From: Polaribacter batillariae
GTDB lineage: Bacteria > Bacteroidota > Bacteroidia > Flavobacteriales > Flavobacteriaceae
Assembly (NCBI RefSeq): GCF_017498485.1
Contig: NZ_CP071795.1
Span: 1,922,001-1,986,000, forward strand
DNA length: 64,000 bases
Reading direction: 5' to 3'
Below the pieces are notes generated by a model. It saw nothing but the letters and a program-made list of their open reading frames with translations, had not been told where the DNA came from and did no database searches. The translations under genes and the position numbers were made by a program. Positions 51,234-61,554 of the stretch are shown piece after piece (position 1 is the stretch's first letter; every line of letters begins with the position of its first letter).

Positions 51234-52865
51234 ATGAAAAAATTCAATTTTAAAAAAAGAACCATAATTATTTTACTGGTTGGAGCCGTTTTTATGACGT
51301 ACTCTTTCAAATCGAAGTTTTTTGAGGTTGCCAAACAAATAGAAATTTACAATACATTATTTAAAGAGTTAAATATGTATTATGTAGATGAAATAAACCC
51401 TGCAGAATTTACGGATAAAGCCATTAAAAATACACTTAAAGATTTAGATCCGTACACAAATTTTTACAACGAACAAGATGTAGAAACTGCAAGAATTCGA
51501 AGAGCTGGAGAATATGGTGGCATTGGCGTTTCTGTACATTACACCAAAAAAGGAATTGAAATAAGCGAAATTTACAAAGATTTTTCTGCAGATAAAGCCA
51601 ATTTAAAAGTCGGAGATATAATTACTTCTGTAGATGGGCAATCTTTAAAAAATATGGATAAAGAGCAACTCGCTACATTTTTAAAAGGCGTACCTAATAG
51701 TACAATTAAAGTAACCATTGAAAGACAAGGACAAATTTTTAAGAAAGAAATTACCAGAGATAAAGTAGTTGTAAACCCAGTACCGTTTGCAGAAATGGTT
51801 AACGAAGACACAGGTTATATTACGTTAACACGTTTTAATGAAAAAGCTTCTTCCGAAGTTAAAAAAGCGTTTAGGAAATTAGAAAAACAAGGAATGAAAA
51901 AATTAGTATTCGACCTTCGTTCGAACCCTGGAGGTTCTTTATTAGAATCGATAAATATTTGTAATTTCTTTCTACCAAAAGGAAAAACAATTGTAACAAC
52001 CAAAGCAAAAATTAAAAAATGGAGCAATACCTATAAAACTACCAACGAGCCTTTAGACCTCGAGATTCCTATTGTGGTGTTGGTAAACGAAAGATCTGCC
52101 TCTGCATCTGAAATTGTAAGTGGTGCTTTGCAAGATTACGATAGAGCTGTAATTATGGGAAAACGCTCTTTTGGTAAGGGTTTGGTACAACGTTACAGAC
52201 CTTTAACTTACGGCACCCAATTAAAAGTTACCATTTCTAAGTATTATACACCAAGTGGAAGATGCATTCAAGAACTAGATTATGCCAATAGAGATAAAAA
52301 CGGAAAAGTGCCAAAATTTTCGGATCGTGGTATAAATGCTTTTAAAACAGAAAACGGAAGAACTGTTTACGATGGTGGTGGAGTTTTACCTGATGTTGTT
52401 ATAGAAACTTCCGATAGAAATAAAGCCACAGAAGCATTATTAAAATCGAAAGCGATTTTTAATTTTGCAACAAAATATTATTACGAAAACCCTACAATTG
52501 GTAGTGCAACAGATTTCGATTTTAAAAATAGCGATTTCAATACGTTTAAAAACTACTTAAAAATCGATACTACCTTTTTAACCAAACAAGAAAATTTATT
52601 TAAAAAAGCTTATTTGGCTTCAAACAAAAACAGGATTTCTAAAGAATATAAAAACATTAAAGAAAAACTTTTTGATGTAAAAATTGAAGAAATTTCTAAA
52701 AATGAAGACATTCTTACAAATCTCATAAAAGAAGAAATTTTACACCGTTATTTTTATCGAGAAGGAGTTTATGAACATCAATTAAAGAAAGACAAAACAA
52801 TTTCTAAAGCAGTAGATTTGTTAAATAATCAAACAAAATATTCAAAAATATTATCGAGTAATTAA
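51234..52865 (+). CDS. S41-family C-terminal processing peptidase
   Basis: The protein has 543 residues. A membrane anchor (RTIIILLVGAVFMTYSF) is followed by a PDZ domain (GEYGGIGVSVHYTKKGIEIS, SADKANLKVGDIITSVDG). The catalytic core has DLRSNPGGSL, nucleophile Ser in NERSASASEIVSG and Lys in KRSFGKGLVQ. It is a paralogue of the protease at 42442, with a longer helical C-terminus. It is translated from the rnpA transcript. Confidence 0.93.
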   Translation: MKKFNFKKRTIIILLVGAVFMTYSFKSKFFEVAKQIEIYNTLFKELNMYYVDEINPAEFTDKAIKNTLKDLDPYTNFYNEQDVETARIRRAGEYGGIGVSVHYTKKGIEISEIYKDFSADKANLKVGDIITSVDGQSLKNMDKEQLATFLKGVPNSTIKVTIERQGQIFKKEITRDKVVVNPVPFAEMVNEDTGYITLTRFNEKASSEVKKAFRKLEKQGMKKLVFDLRSNPGGSLLESINICNFFLPKGKTIVTTKAKIKKWSNTYKTTNEPLDLEIPIVVLVNERSASASEIVSGALQDYDRAVIMGKRSFGKGLVQRYRPLTYGTQLKVTISKYYTPSGRCIQELDYANRDKNGKVPKFSDRGINAFKTENGRTVYDGGGVLPDVVIETSDRNKATEALLKSKAIFNFATKYYYENPTIGSATDFDFKNSDFNTFKNYLKIDTTFLTKQENLFKKAYLASNKNRISKEYKNIKEKLFDVKIEEISKNEDILTNLIKEEILHRYFYREGVYEHQLKKDKTISKAVDLLNNQTKYSKILSSN

Positions 52866-52868
52866 TTT

Positions 52869-52876
52869 TATATTTG
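52869..52876 (+). promoter_or_regulatory. Putative -7 element (TATATTTG)
   Basis: It matches TAnnTTTG, 16 nt upstream of the ATG at 52893. This gene may therefore be transcribed separately from the protease gene. Confidence 0.4.
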
Positions 52877-52892
52877 TGCTTTAAAACAACCA

Positions 52893-54581
52893 ATGTCCGA
52901 ATTTAAAAAAATAGATAGAACAAGAGCCCAAGAATCTACAAATGCTATAGAAAAATTATACATCTCTATGCGCCATTTATTTAGTAGAGGTTTTTACAAA
53001 CCTATGGGAATTTCTGGTGAAACGCTGCGAAAATCGCTATTACTACTTAGACCAGAAATCTATGGATCTATTGCAGAAGAAAGAATCGAATTAAATGGTT
53101 TAGCCTACGTAATAGAAAGACTTCCAGAAGGAATTGAAGAATGCCAATACATAAATTTAACGGCAGACGAAGGCTATAAAAACTCTCACTTTACCCCTAT
53201 TGTTCCTTTAAAAAGAAGAAGAAATTGTTATAGAATAGACAAAGATCAAATGAATATCGAGATTACCAGAGGAAGATCGGAAATCTATGACATTCTAACA
53301 CATTTAACTTTTTTATTTATAGAATCGCATAAAATTCAGCAAAGAGTTACGTTAAACGATGGAGAAGATTTTACAAGAGAATGGAAACATTTAGAAGACA
53401 TTGTAATTTATCAAAAAGAAGTTTCCGAAGAAGAAAAAGAGGTAACCATTGTTCATTTAGGAAATATTTTAGGAAGAACTTTCGATGAAGTTTTAACGAT
53501 TTATAAAACATTTTCTACGAAAGAAAACCCACATCGTTTTTTTCAATTAATTTATTGGTTGGGTAAATTAGCCATTAACGAAGTTTTCGAAAATAATAAA
53601 AGAACAGTTACTTTTAGTTCTGTTTTGGTCGAAGAAATAGGGCATCATATTTATGGAGAAATTTGGGCAAATCATATAAAAAAGGTTTTAAAACAAAATA
53701 ACTTATTAGAAAGACCTGTACACATTATTAGTGCAAACATGCACAGTGTATTAAACTCTATATACGCGAAAAATGCACTTCCAAAAGAAGGAAAAGACTT
53801 AAAGGGTTTTGAATTGTACCAACTTTTAAGCAACTCGAACAGCAAACCTTTGCAAAAGAAAGTAAAAGAATTTGCCTCTTCTAATGGTTTATTATATATA
53901 AAAGATACCTCTGGCACCAATATCGATGTTCAAATAATAGATACTGCTAAAATAAATTTTAATGTTTTAACGTTCTCTAAAAAAGAAAAATTAGAAGATA
54001 ACGCCGTAATTATTGTTATGGACTATGCTTTTGGTGAACAAGCCTATGAAACCATGGACGAGTTGTTAAAACCATATACTTGCGAGAAAAATACAAAAAC
54101 GCATTTAGATGTAAAATCGATCTCTATAATGGGTAAAGCTGGTATTTTAGAAGGCGGAAAAGGAGATATTATGATTCCTTCTGCTCATATTTTTGAAGGA
54201 ACAGCAGACAATTATCCTTTTAGAAACGAACTTTCTAAAGAAGATTTACAAGGTTTTGGAATCGAAGTTTTTGATGGTCCCATGATTTCGGTTTTAGGGA
54301 CATCGTTACAAAATAAAGATTTATTAAAATTCTTTCACGAATCTACATGGAATGTAATTGGCTTAGAAATGGAAGGCGCACATTACCAAAAAGCCATACA
54401 ATCTGCTTCGAAAATTAGAGGAAATGTATCTAAAGACATAAAAGTAAGATACGCATATTATGCTTCTGATAATCCTTTAGAAACTGGAGCAACATTGGCC
54501 TCTGGAGGATTAGGAATGACAGGGGTTACACCAACGTATGCCATCACTCAAAAAATATTAGAGCAAATTTTTAGCAACTAA
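52893..54581 (+). CDS. DUF6909-like protein with nucleoside-phosphorylase-like C-terminus
   Basis: The protein has 562 residues and no signal peptide. The N-terminal about 260 residues are helical and conserved in flavobacteria (RAQESTNAIEKLYISMRHLF, SRGFYKPMGISGETLRKSLL). The C-terminal part resembles purine-nucleoside phosphorylases or AMP nucleosidase: VKSISIMGKAGILEGGKGDI, MIPSAHIFEGTADNYPF, and NVIGLEMEGAHYQKAIQ with the MEGA motif. The last segment, YYASDNPLETGATLASGGLG, is distinctive. It may act on nucleosides or nucleotides in the cytoplasm. The family name is recalled with moderate confidence. Confidence 0.65.
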   Translation: MSEFKKIDRTRAQESTNAIEKLYISMRHLFSRGFYKPMGISGETLRKSLLLLRPEIYGSIAEERIELNGLAYVIERLPEGIEECQYINLTADEGYKNSHFTPIVPLKRRRNCYRIDKDQMNIEITRGRSEIYDILTHLTFLFIESHKIQQRVTLNDGEDFTREWKHLEDIVIYQKEVSEEEKEVTIVHLGNILGRTFDEVLTIYKTFSTKENPHRFFQLIYWLGKLAINEVFENNKRTVTFSSVLVEEIGHHIYGEIWANHIKKVLKQNNLLERPVHIISANMHSVLNSIYAKNALPKEGKDLKGFELYQLLSNSNSKPLQKKVKEFASSNGLLYIKDTSGTNIDVQIIDTAKINFNVLTFSKKEKLEDNAVIIVMDYAFGEQAYETMDELLKPYTCEKNTKTHLDVKSISIMGKAGILEGGKGDIMIPSAHIFEGTADNYPFRNELSKEDLQGFGIEVFDGPMISVLGTSLQNKDLLKFFHESTWNVIGLEMEGAHYQKAIQSASKIRGNVSKDIKVRYAYYASDNPLETGATLASGGLGMTGVTPTYAITQKILEQIFSN

Positions 54582-54604
54582 AAACAACAATACTTTATAA
54601 AAAT

Positions 54605-55645
54605 ATGTCAACCAATCAACAAAAAAATAACGAAGAAGAAGTAGATTTAGGCTCGTTATTTGTAATTATAGGAAAAGGTTTTAAAAAAATTTTCAACTTT
54701 ATAGGAGCTATTTTTGAAGGAATTTTTCATGCAATTATTTCTATCTTAATTTTCTTAAAAGATAATATCGTAAAAATTGCAATTGCTACTGCCATTGGTT
54801 TTGCTATTGGTCTTTTTTTACAGATAACAACCACAGATAGGTTTGAATCTGATATGTTAGTACAACCTAATTTTAAGAGTTCCAGACAATTGTATAATAA
54901 CGTAAATTATTATAACGATTTAGTAAAACAAAAAGACACACTGGGCCTACAAAATACGTTTCACTTAAGTAAAGAAGAAGCTGCTTCTTTAAGAAAATTT
55001 ACAATCGAACCAGTAGCAAATCAAAACGATGTTATAAATTCTTACAACAATTTTGTTAAATCTGTAGATACCACAACTGTAAAAAGCTATTCTTTCGAAG
55101 AATTTGAAGCTTCGTTTACAGACTTAGATTATAAAATTCATAAAATAAATGTTGTCGCAGAAAAAAACGACATCTTTGATAAATTAGGCGATGTTATGAT
55201 CTCTTCTGTTGTAAAAAACAAATATTTTAATCGCCTAAAGGAGTTAACAAACGAAAATTTAAATAGAACAGATTCTATTTTAAGACAAAATTTAACGCAA
55301 ATAGATACTTTACGAAGAGTATATATGCAAGTAATGGTCGAAGAAGCTAAAAAACAAACCAATGGAACTAGTATAGATTTGGGTGGCGAAAAAAGAACTA
55401 CAAAAGAGTTAGAATTATTTGAAACCAATAAAAGAATTAATAATAATTTAAAAGATATTGCGATTGATAAATCCGAAAAATACGAAATCATTAATGTAAT
55501 TTCTAATTTTCAACCAATAGGAACAAAAATTTCTGGAATAACTAAAAATAAAGCAGTACAATTAGGGGTTATAGGCGCTTTTTTAATAATTTTTATACTA
55601 CTACTTCTAAAGTTAAATACTTTTTTAAACACTTATAAAAAATAA
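54605..55645 (+). CDS. Wzz-like chain-length-determinant protein
   Basis: The protein has 346 residues. The N-terminal hydrophobic region (about 18-75) contains IVKIAIATAIGFAIGLFLQI. A large periplasmic coiled-coil domain spans about 80-320. A C-terminal membrane segment is VIGAFLIIFILLLLKLNTFL. This layout is that of Wzz/PCP proteins that set polysaccharide chain length, although the usual proline-rich motif is not obvious. It starts the polysaccharide cluster, 2 nt before rfbB. Confidence 0.7.
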   Translation: MSTNQQKNNEEEVDLGSLFVIIGKGFKKIFNFIGAIFEGIFHAIISILIFLKDNIVKIAIATAIGFAIGLFLQITTTDRFESDMLVQPNFKSSRQLYNNVNYYNDLVKQKDTLGLQNTFHLSKEEAASLRKFTIEPVANQNDVINSYNNFVKSVDTTTVKSYSFEEFEASFTDLDYKIHKINVVAEKNDIFDKLGDVMISSVVKNKYFNRLKELTNENLNRTDSILRQNLTQIDTLRRVYMQVMVEEAKKQTNGTSIDLGGEKRTTKELELFETNKRINNNLKDIAIDKSEKYEIINVISNFQPIGTKISGITKNKAVQLGVIGAFLIIFILLLLKLNTFLNTYKK

Positions 55646-55647
55646 GA

Positions 55648-56661
55648 ATGAAAACAATTCTTATTACTGGAGGCGCAGGTTTTATAGGCGCCAATTTTAT
55701 TCCTTATTTTCTTAAAAAAAATAAAGAAATAAACGTTGTAAACTTAGATTTATTAACTTACGCAGGAGATTTAAATAACTTAAAAGAAATCGAAAACCAT
55801 CCAAGATATATTTTTGTAAAAGGCGATATTTGTAACAGAAGTTTGGTCGAAAAATTGTTTGAAAGCCATAATTTTTCTGGGGTTATTCATTTTGCAGCAG
55901 AATCGCATGTAGATAATTCTATTAAAAATCCAGATGCATTTGTACAAACCAATGTATTTGGCACATTTAATTTGTTAGATGTCGCTAAAAATTATTGGAT
56001 GCAAGCGCCAAATCATTATAAAAAAGGATTTGAAAAAGCTAGATTCCATCATATTTCTACAGACGAAGTTTACGGAACTTTAGGCGAAACAGGTTTGTTT
56101 ACAGAAAAAACTCCTTATGCTCCTAACAGCCCTTATAGTGCATCAAAAGCATCGTCTGATTTTATGGTAAGAAGTTATTTTCATACCTATGGAATGAATG
56201 TGGTTACTACAAATTGTTCTAACAACTATGGTCCCAAACAACATAACGAAAAATTAATTCCTACTATTATTAGAAAAGCAATTTCTGGAGAACAAATTCC
56301 CATTTATGGAGATGGAAAAAATATTAGAGATTGGTTATATGTTTTAGATCATTGTAGCGGAATAGAAATGGTTTACAAAAAAGGTAAATTAGGAGAAACC
56401 TACAATATTGGAGGAAAAAATGAACGAAACAATTTATATATAGCCGAAAAAATTTGCGAAATTTTAGACAAAATTAAACCCACAAAAAAATCTTATAAAA
56501 ACCAAATAACGTTTGTAAAAGATAGACCTGGTCATGATTTTAGATACGCCATAGATGCTTCTAAATTAGAAACCGAATTGGGTTGGAAAGCAAGTGAGAA
56601 TTTCGAATCTGGAATTTTAAAAACCATTCAATGGTATTTAGAAAAAAATAACAAAAAATGA
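55648..56661 (+). CDS. rfbB: dTDP-glucose 4,6-dehydratase
   Basis: The protein has 337 residues. NAD binding is [10 protein letters not shown] (7-16). The active-site motifs are [12 protein letters not shown] and [11 protein letters not shown] (YxxxK), with [14 protein letters not shown] and [17 protein letters not shown] typical of RfbB/RmlB. It makes dTDP-4-keto-6-deoxyglucose. The stop overlaps the start of rfbA (ATGA). Confidence 0.96.
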   Translation: MKTILITGGAGFIGANFIPYFLKKNKEINVVNLDLLTYAGDLNNLKEIENHPRYIFVKGDICNRSLVEKLFESHNFSGVIHFAAESHVDNSIKNPDAFVQTNVFGTFNLLDVAKNYWMQAPNHYKKGFEKARFHHISTDEVYGTLGETGLFTEKTPYAPNSPYSASKASSDFMVRSYFHTYGMNVVTTNCSNNYGPKQHNEKLIPTIIRKAISGEQIPIYGDGKNIRDWLYVLDHCSGIEMVYKKGKLGETYNIGGKNERNNLYIAEKICEILDKIKPTKKSYKNQITFVKDRPGHDFRYAIDASKLETELGWKASENFESGILKTIQWYLEKNNKK

Positions 56662-57512
56662 AAGGCATCGTTTTAGCAGGAGGTTCTGGTACAAGATTAC
56701 ACCCGTTAACATTAGCAGTTAGCAAACAGTTAATGCCAGTATATGATAAACCAATGATTTATTACCCAATTTCAACGTTAATTTCAGCAGGAATAAAAGA
56801 TATTCTAATTATTTCTACACCACAAGATTTACCACTTTTTAAAAAATTATTGGGAGATGGAGCTCAAATAGGATGTAATTTCGAGTATGAAGTACAAGAA
56901 AATCCTAATGGTTTGGCAGAAGCATTTATTATTGGCGAAAAATTTATTGGTAAAGATAAAGTCGCTTTAATTTTAGGAGACAATATTTTTTATGGCTCAG
57001 GATTATCAGATTTATTAAAAGCAAATAACAATCCAGATGGAGGTATTGTGTATGCATACCATGTAAACGATCCAGAAAGATATGGGGTTGTTGAGTTTGA
57101 CGAGCAAAAGAATGTGATTTCAATTGAAGAAAAACCGCTAAAACCAAAATCGAACTTTGCAGTTCCAGGAATTTATTTTTACGATAACAACGTTGTAAAT
57201 ATTGCTAAAAACATAAAACCTAGTAAAAGAGGAGAATTAGAAATTACAGAAATTAACAATATTTATCTAAAACAAGGAAAACTATCAGTAGAAATATTGG
57301 ATAGAGGAACAGCTTGGTTAGATACTGGAACATTTGATTCTTTAATGCAAGCAGGCCAATTCGTGCAGGTAATAGAAGAAAGACAAGGCTTAAAAGTTGG
57401 TTCTATTGAAGAAGCTGCATTTAGAGCTGGTTTTATTACTAAAAAAGAAATGACCGATTTAACAGAACCACTTTTAAAAAGTGGGTATTCTAATAATTTA
57501 TTAAAAATTTAA
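56658..57512 (+). CDS. rfbA: Glucose-1-phosphate thymidylyltransferase
   Basis: The protein has 284 residues. The nucleotidyltransferase motif is [13 protein letters not shown] (6-18), with [30 protein letters not shown], and [20 protein letters not shown]. It activates glucose-1-phosphate with dTTP, the first step of the dTDP-sugar pathway. It overlaps rfbB by 4 nt and rfbC by 1 nt. Confidence 0.96.
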   Translation: MKGIVLAGGSGTRLHPLTLAVSKQLMPVYDKPMIYYPISTLISAGIKDILIISTPQDLPLFKKLLGDGAQIGCNFEYEVQENPNGLAEAFIIGEKFIGKDKVALILGDNIFYGSGLSDLLKANNNPDGGIVYAYHVNDPERYGVVEFDEQKNVISIEEKPLKPKSNFAVPGIYFYDNNVVNIAKNIKPSKRGELEITEINNIYLKQGKLSVEILDRGTAWLDTGTFDSLMQAGQFVQVIEERQGLKVGSIEEAAFRAGFITKKEMTDLTEPLLKSGYSNNLLKI

Positions 57513-58057
57513 TGAAAGTAACAGAAACTTTTTTAAAAGGTTGTTTTGTCATAGAACCAACTGTTTTTGGAGATAAAAGAGGTCGTTTTTTTGAAGTTTT
57601 TAATAAAAAAATATTTGAAGAAAAAACGGGTTTAAATATAGAATTTGTTCAAGATAACCAGTCTATTTCGCAAAGAGGCGTTTTAAGAGGTTTGCATTTA
57701 CAAAAAGGCGAGCATGCGCAAGCCAAACTCGTTAGAGTAATTCAAGGTAAAGTTTTAGACGTAATTGTCGATGTTAGAAAAAATTCACCTACTTATGGGA
57801 AACATTTTTCGATAGAATTATCCGAAGAAAATAATAAACAATTATTTATACCAAGAGGGTTTTTACATGGTTTTTCTACTTTAGAAGACAACACTATTTT
57901 TTCTTATAAATGCGATAATTATTACAACAAAAAAGCAGAAGATGGAGTTATTTATAATGATAAAGCTTTAAATATAGATTGGAGATTGGAAAAGAATGAA
58001 ATTTTAATATCAGAAAAAGATAAAATTCTAACTACTTTTTTAGAGTTTAGAAAGTAA
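57512..58057 (+). CDS. rfbC: dTDP-4-dehydrorhamnose 3,5-epimerase
   Basis: The protein has 181 residues. The cupin-fold epimerase motifs are FVQDNQSISQRGVLRGLHLQ with the catalytic His in GLHLQ, LVRVIQGKVLDVIVDVRKNS, and FIPRGFLHGFSTLED. It converts dTDP-4-keto-6-deoxyglucose to the L-rhamno form. The reductase that finishes dTDP-L-rhamnose (rfbD) is not next in the operon or elsewhere in the window. Confidence 0.95.
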   Translation: MKVTETFLKGCFVIEPTVFGDKRGRFFEVFNKKIFEEKTGLNIEFVQDNQSISQRGVLRGLHLQKGEHAQAKLVRVIQGKVLDVIVDVRKNSPTYGKHFSIELSEENNKQLFIPRGFLHGFSTLEDNTIFSYKCDNYYNKKAEDGVIYNDKALNIDWRLEKNEILISEKDKILTTFLEFRK

Positions 58058-58114
58058 ATGAAACTCTAAAAACGTATTATAAATCAAAGCCATCTATTTT
58101 AGGTATCGAAAATG

Positions 58115-58122
58115 TATATTTG
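58115..58122 (+). promoter_or_regulatory. Putative -7 element before gmd (TATATTTG)
   Basis: It matches TAnnTTTG, 35 nt upstream of the gmd start, in the 100-nt gap after rfbC. It may give gmd-fcl independent transcription. Confidence 0.4.
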
Positions 58123-58157
58123 TCAATCAACTTTACTATAAGAAAAATGAATATAAG

Positions 58158-59273
58158 ATGAATAAAATTGCTTTAATTACTGGAGTTACTGGTCAAGATG
58201 GAGCTTATTTAACCGAGCTATTATTAAAAAAAGGGTATGAAGTTCATGGAATTAAAAGAAGAGCTTCTAGTTTTAATACACAAAGAATAGATCATTTATA
58301 CCAAGACCCACATATCGAAAACAGAAAACTCTTTTTGCATTATGGAGATATGACAGATACTTCTAATTTAATTAGAATTATACAAGAAGTAAAGCCAGAT
58401 GAGATCTATAATTTAGCAGCAATGAGCCATGTACATGTTTCTTTCGAAACACCAGAATATACTGCCAATGTAGATGGTTTAGGCACCTTAAGATTGTTAG
58501 AAGCCATTCGAATCTTAAATCTCGAAAAGAAAACGAAAATTTACCAAGCATCAACATCAGAATTGTATGGTAAAGTACAAGAAGTACCACAAACAGAAAC
58601 AACCCCTTTTTACCCAAGAAGCCCTTATGGCGTTGCAAAAATTTATGCTTATTGGATTACTGTAAATTACAGAGAAGCCTATAACTTATTTGCTTGTAAT
58701 GGAATTCTATTCAATCACGAATCTCCAATTAGAGGCGAAACTTTTGTAACAAGAAAAATTACAAGAGCCGTTTCTAAAATAGCATTAAATTTACAAGATA
58801 AAGTATATTTAGGAAATTTAGATGCGAAAAGAGATTGGGGGCATGCCAAAGATTACGTAAGAATGATGTGGATGATTTTGCAGGCAGAAAAACCAGAAGA
58901 TTGGGTAATTGCCACAGGAAAAACAACTACAGTTAGAGATTTTGTTAAATTCGCCTTTGCAGAAGTTGGCGTTACTTTAGAGTTTAAAGGAGAAGGAGAA
59001 AATGAAAAAGGCTATATAAAATCTTGTACAAATACCGCTTATAATTTAGAAATAGGAAAAGAAGTAGTTGCAGTAGATTCACATTATTATAGACCTACAG
59101 AGGTAGATCTATTAATAGGAGATGCTACAAAGGCAAAAGAAAAATTAGGTTGGGAGCCAGAATTTACACTGCAAGATTTGGTAAAAGATATGATGAAAAA
59201 CGACTTGAGTTTAATGAAAAAAGAAATCTATCTTAAAAAAGGCGGACACGATATTTTAAATAATTATGAATAA
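58158..59273 (+). CDS. gmd: GDP-mannose 4,6-dehydratase
   Basis: The protein has 371 residues. NADP binding is [20 protein letters not shown]; the active-site motifs are [20 protein letters not shown] and [11 protein letters not shown], with [20 protein letters not shown]. It makes GDP-4-keto-6-deoxymannose, the precursor of GDP-L-fucose. It overlaps fcl by 8 nt. Confidence 0.97.
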   Translation: MNKIALITGVTGQDGAYLTELLLKKGYEVHGIKRRASSFNTQRIDHLYQDPHIENRKLFLHYGDMTDTSNLIRIIQEVKPDEIYNLAAMSHVHVSFETPEYTANVDGLGTLRLLEAIRILNLEKKTKIYQASTSELYGKVQEVPQTETTPFYPRSPYGVAKIYAYWITVNYREAYNLFACNGILFNHESPIRGETFVTRKITRAVSKIALNLQDKVYLGNLDAKRDWGHAKDYVRMMWMILQAEKPEDWVIATGKTTTVRDFVKFAFAEVGVTLEFKGEGENEKGYIKSCTNTAYNLEIGKEVVAVDSHYYRPTEVDLLIGDATKAKEKLGWEPEFTLQDLVKDMMKNDLSLMKKEIYLKKGGHDILNNYE

Positions 59274-60306
59274 AAATGATAAAATATTTCTTGCAGGACA
59301 TAGAGGTTTGGTTGGAAGTGCACTTCTAAAAAACCTACAAAAAAGAGGTTTTAAAAACATAATTACCAAAACGCATAAAGAACTAGACTTAACAAATCAG
59401 CAAGCAACTGCTGATTTTTTTGCGAATGAAAAACCAGATTATGTCTTTTTAGCCGCTGCTAAAGTTGGCGGTATTGTTGCAAACAATACTTATAGGGCAG
59501 ATTTTATTTATCATAATTTAATGATTCAAAACAATGTAATTCACGAAAGTTATGTTTCTGGTGTAAAAAAACTCCTATTTTTAGGAAGCACTTGTATTTA
59601 TCCTAAAAATGCAATACAACCAATTAAAGAAGAATCGTTATTAACCAATGTTTTAGAATATACAAACGAACCTTATGCGATTGCAAAAATTGCAGGAATA
59701 AAACTGTGTGAAAGTTATAATTTGCAATACGGAACTAACTTTATTTCTGTAATGCCAACAAACTTATATGGCCCTAATGACAATTTCGATTTAGAAAAAT
59801 CTCATGTTTTACCTGCACTTATAAAGAAAATTCATTTAGCAAAATTGTTAGAAGAAGATAAAAAAGAAGCTGTTGTAAAAGATTTAGATGTTTCTAATTT
59901 TAGTGAAGCAGCAATTATTTTGTCTAAATTCGGAATTTCATCAGAAAAAATAGAAATCTGGGGAACAGGAAAGCCGATGCGAGAATTTTTATGGTCGGAA
60001 GATATGGCAGATGCCTGTGTACATATAATGCAAAACGTAGATTTTAAATATTTAATAAAAGATAAAAAAGAAGTTCGAAACACACACATAAATATTGGTA
60101 CAGGAAACGATATTACTATTAAAGATTTAGCAAATCTTATAAAAGAAGTTGTTGGTTATAAAGGTGAATTTGTTTTTAATTCAGACAAACCAGATGGCAC
60201 CATGCGTAAAGTTACAGATGTTTCTAAATTAAAGAAATTAGGTTGGCAACATTCTGTAAAATTAGAAGAAGGTGTACAAATAATGTATGATTGGTATTTG
60301 AAGTAA
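59266..60306 (+). CDS. fcl: GDP-L-fucose synthase
   Basis: The protein has 346 residues. [20 protein letters not shown] binds [24 protein letters not shown] and [19 protein letters not shown] hold the catalytic residues, and [20 protein letters not shown] is typical. It is about 30 residues longer than enterobacterial Fcl because of a charged insertion near 188-225 ([15 protein letters not shown]...). It epimerises and reduces the Gmd product to GDP-L-fucose. Confidence 0.95.
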   Translation: MNKNDKIFLAGHRGLVGSALLKNLQKRGFKNIITKTHKELDLTNQQATADFFANEKPDYVFLAAAKVGGIVANNTYRADFIYHNLMIQNNVIHESYVSGVKKLLFLGSTCIYPKNAIQPIKEESLLTNVLEYTNEPYAIAKIAGIKLCESYNLQYGTNFISVMPTNLYGPNDNFDLEKSHVLPALIKKIHLAKLLEEDKKEAVVKDLDVSNFSEAAIILSKFGISSEKIEIWGTGKPMREFLWSEDMADACVHIMQNVDFKYLIKDKKEVRNTHINIGTGNDITIKDLANLIKEVVGYKGEFVFNSDKPDGTMRKVTDVSKLKKLGWQHSVKLEEGVQIMYDWYLK

Positions 60307-60310
60307 AATT

Positions 60311-61549
60311 ATGCTAAAAAAAATAAGTTCAGACAATTTAATTATACTTAAAAACCTCTCCTTTTTATCTGTGTTGAGGTTTTTTAATATTGGTGTAAAA
60401 TTTTTATTAGTTGCTTATTTAGTAAGGGTATTAGGGAAGATTAATTATGGAGTTTTAACATGGGTTGATTCTGCAATTCAATATTTTATTATTTTTATAA
60501 ATTTTGGTTTTAATGTTTATGCAGCAAAATATATTGTAGATAATAGAAGTTCTAAAAGTAATTTAAATAAAATTACTTCTGGCGTTTTTACTGTAAAGGC
60601 AATTCTTTTTTTAACTAGTTTTATTATTCTTTTTTTTCTTACCTACTTAGATGTTTTTGCAATCTATAAAAACTACCTTTTTCTAATGCTATTTATGGGA
60701 ATAGGAGAAGTTTTTTTTCCTGTTTGGTATTTTCAGGGAGTAGAAAAATTAAAATTAGCAACTTACATAACGATTATCTCTAGGTTAGTTCTTATAATTG
60801 GTACACTTCTGTTTGTATTGTATCCAGAAGATTTAAAAATTCATATATATTTATTAATTGTTTCGAGTTCTTTAATGGGACTTTTAGGCTATTTTACACT
60901 TGTTCGTAAATTCGATTTTAAATTTTTGTGGGTGGGCTATTCAACTTTATTAAAATTGTTTAAAGAGGCCTATATGTTTTTTTTAGGAAGGTTTTTATCT
61001 TTAACCTTTAACTTTATGACCATTTTTTTAATAGGAGTATATTACACGATGGATTATGTAACTGGTTTCGACATAGCCTTAAAAATAGTTTTAGTTTGTA
61101 TAATTCCTTTCGACATGTTACAGCAGGCTGTTTTTCCAACAATAACAAGAACCAAAAATAAATCACTCATTAAAAAATTAATATTTGTTAGTGTGTTTCT
61201 TGGAATTATTCTGTCTATTATTCTTTATTTTTTTTCTACAGAATTGCTACAACTTTTTGGAGGTAAAGAAGTTACAAGTTATAGTAATGTTTTAGAAACG
61301 TTAGCTATTATCCCTCCATTTGTAGCGTTAACTTTTATTTTAGGAACCTGTACTTTAGTTGCATTTGGCTATAATAAACAGTTTAACCAATCTTTAATAA
61401 TTTCCTCTTTAATTTATATCTTTATCGTTCTAATCTTACATATGTTCGATATTCTTACTTTTTGGAACCTTGTTTATTTGAGAGTTTTGTCTGACGTTCT
61501 TTTGGCATTAATTAGAGTTTATTATGTGTTTGAAAAACAAATTCTTTAA
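60311..61549 (+). CDS. Wzx-type polysaccharide flippase
   Basis: The protein has 412 residues with 12 or so hydrophobic segments. The RfbX/Wzx pattern is present: NLSFLSVLRFFNIGVKFLLV, INYGVLTWVDSAIQYFIIFI, NFGFNVYAAKYI and PVWYFQGVEKL. It should translocate the undecaprenyl-linked repeat unit across the inner membrane. It starts 4 nt after fcl. Confidence 0.85.
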   Translation: MLKKISSDNLIILKNLSFLSVLRFFNIGVKFLLVAYLVRVLGKINYGVLTWVDSAIQYFIIFINFGFNVYAAKYIVDNRSSKSNLNKITSGVFTVKAILFLTSFIILFFLTYLDVFAIYKNYLFLMLFMGIGEVFFPVWYFQGVEKLKLATYITIISRLVLIIGTLLFVLYPEDLKIHIYLLIVSSSLMGLLGYFTLVRKFDFKFLWVGYSTLLKLFKEAYMFFLGRFLSLTFNFMTIFLIGVYYTMDYVTGFDIALKIVLVCIIPFDMLQQAVFPTITRTKNKSLIKKLIFVSVFLGIILSIILYFFSTELLQLFGGKEVTSYSNVLETLAIIPPFVALTFILGTCTLVAFGYNKQFNQSLIISSLIYIFIVLILHMFDILTFWNLVYLRVLSDVLLALIRVYYVFEKQIL

Positions 61550-61554
61550 GTCTT

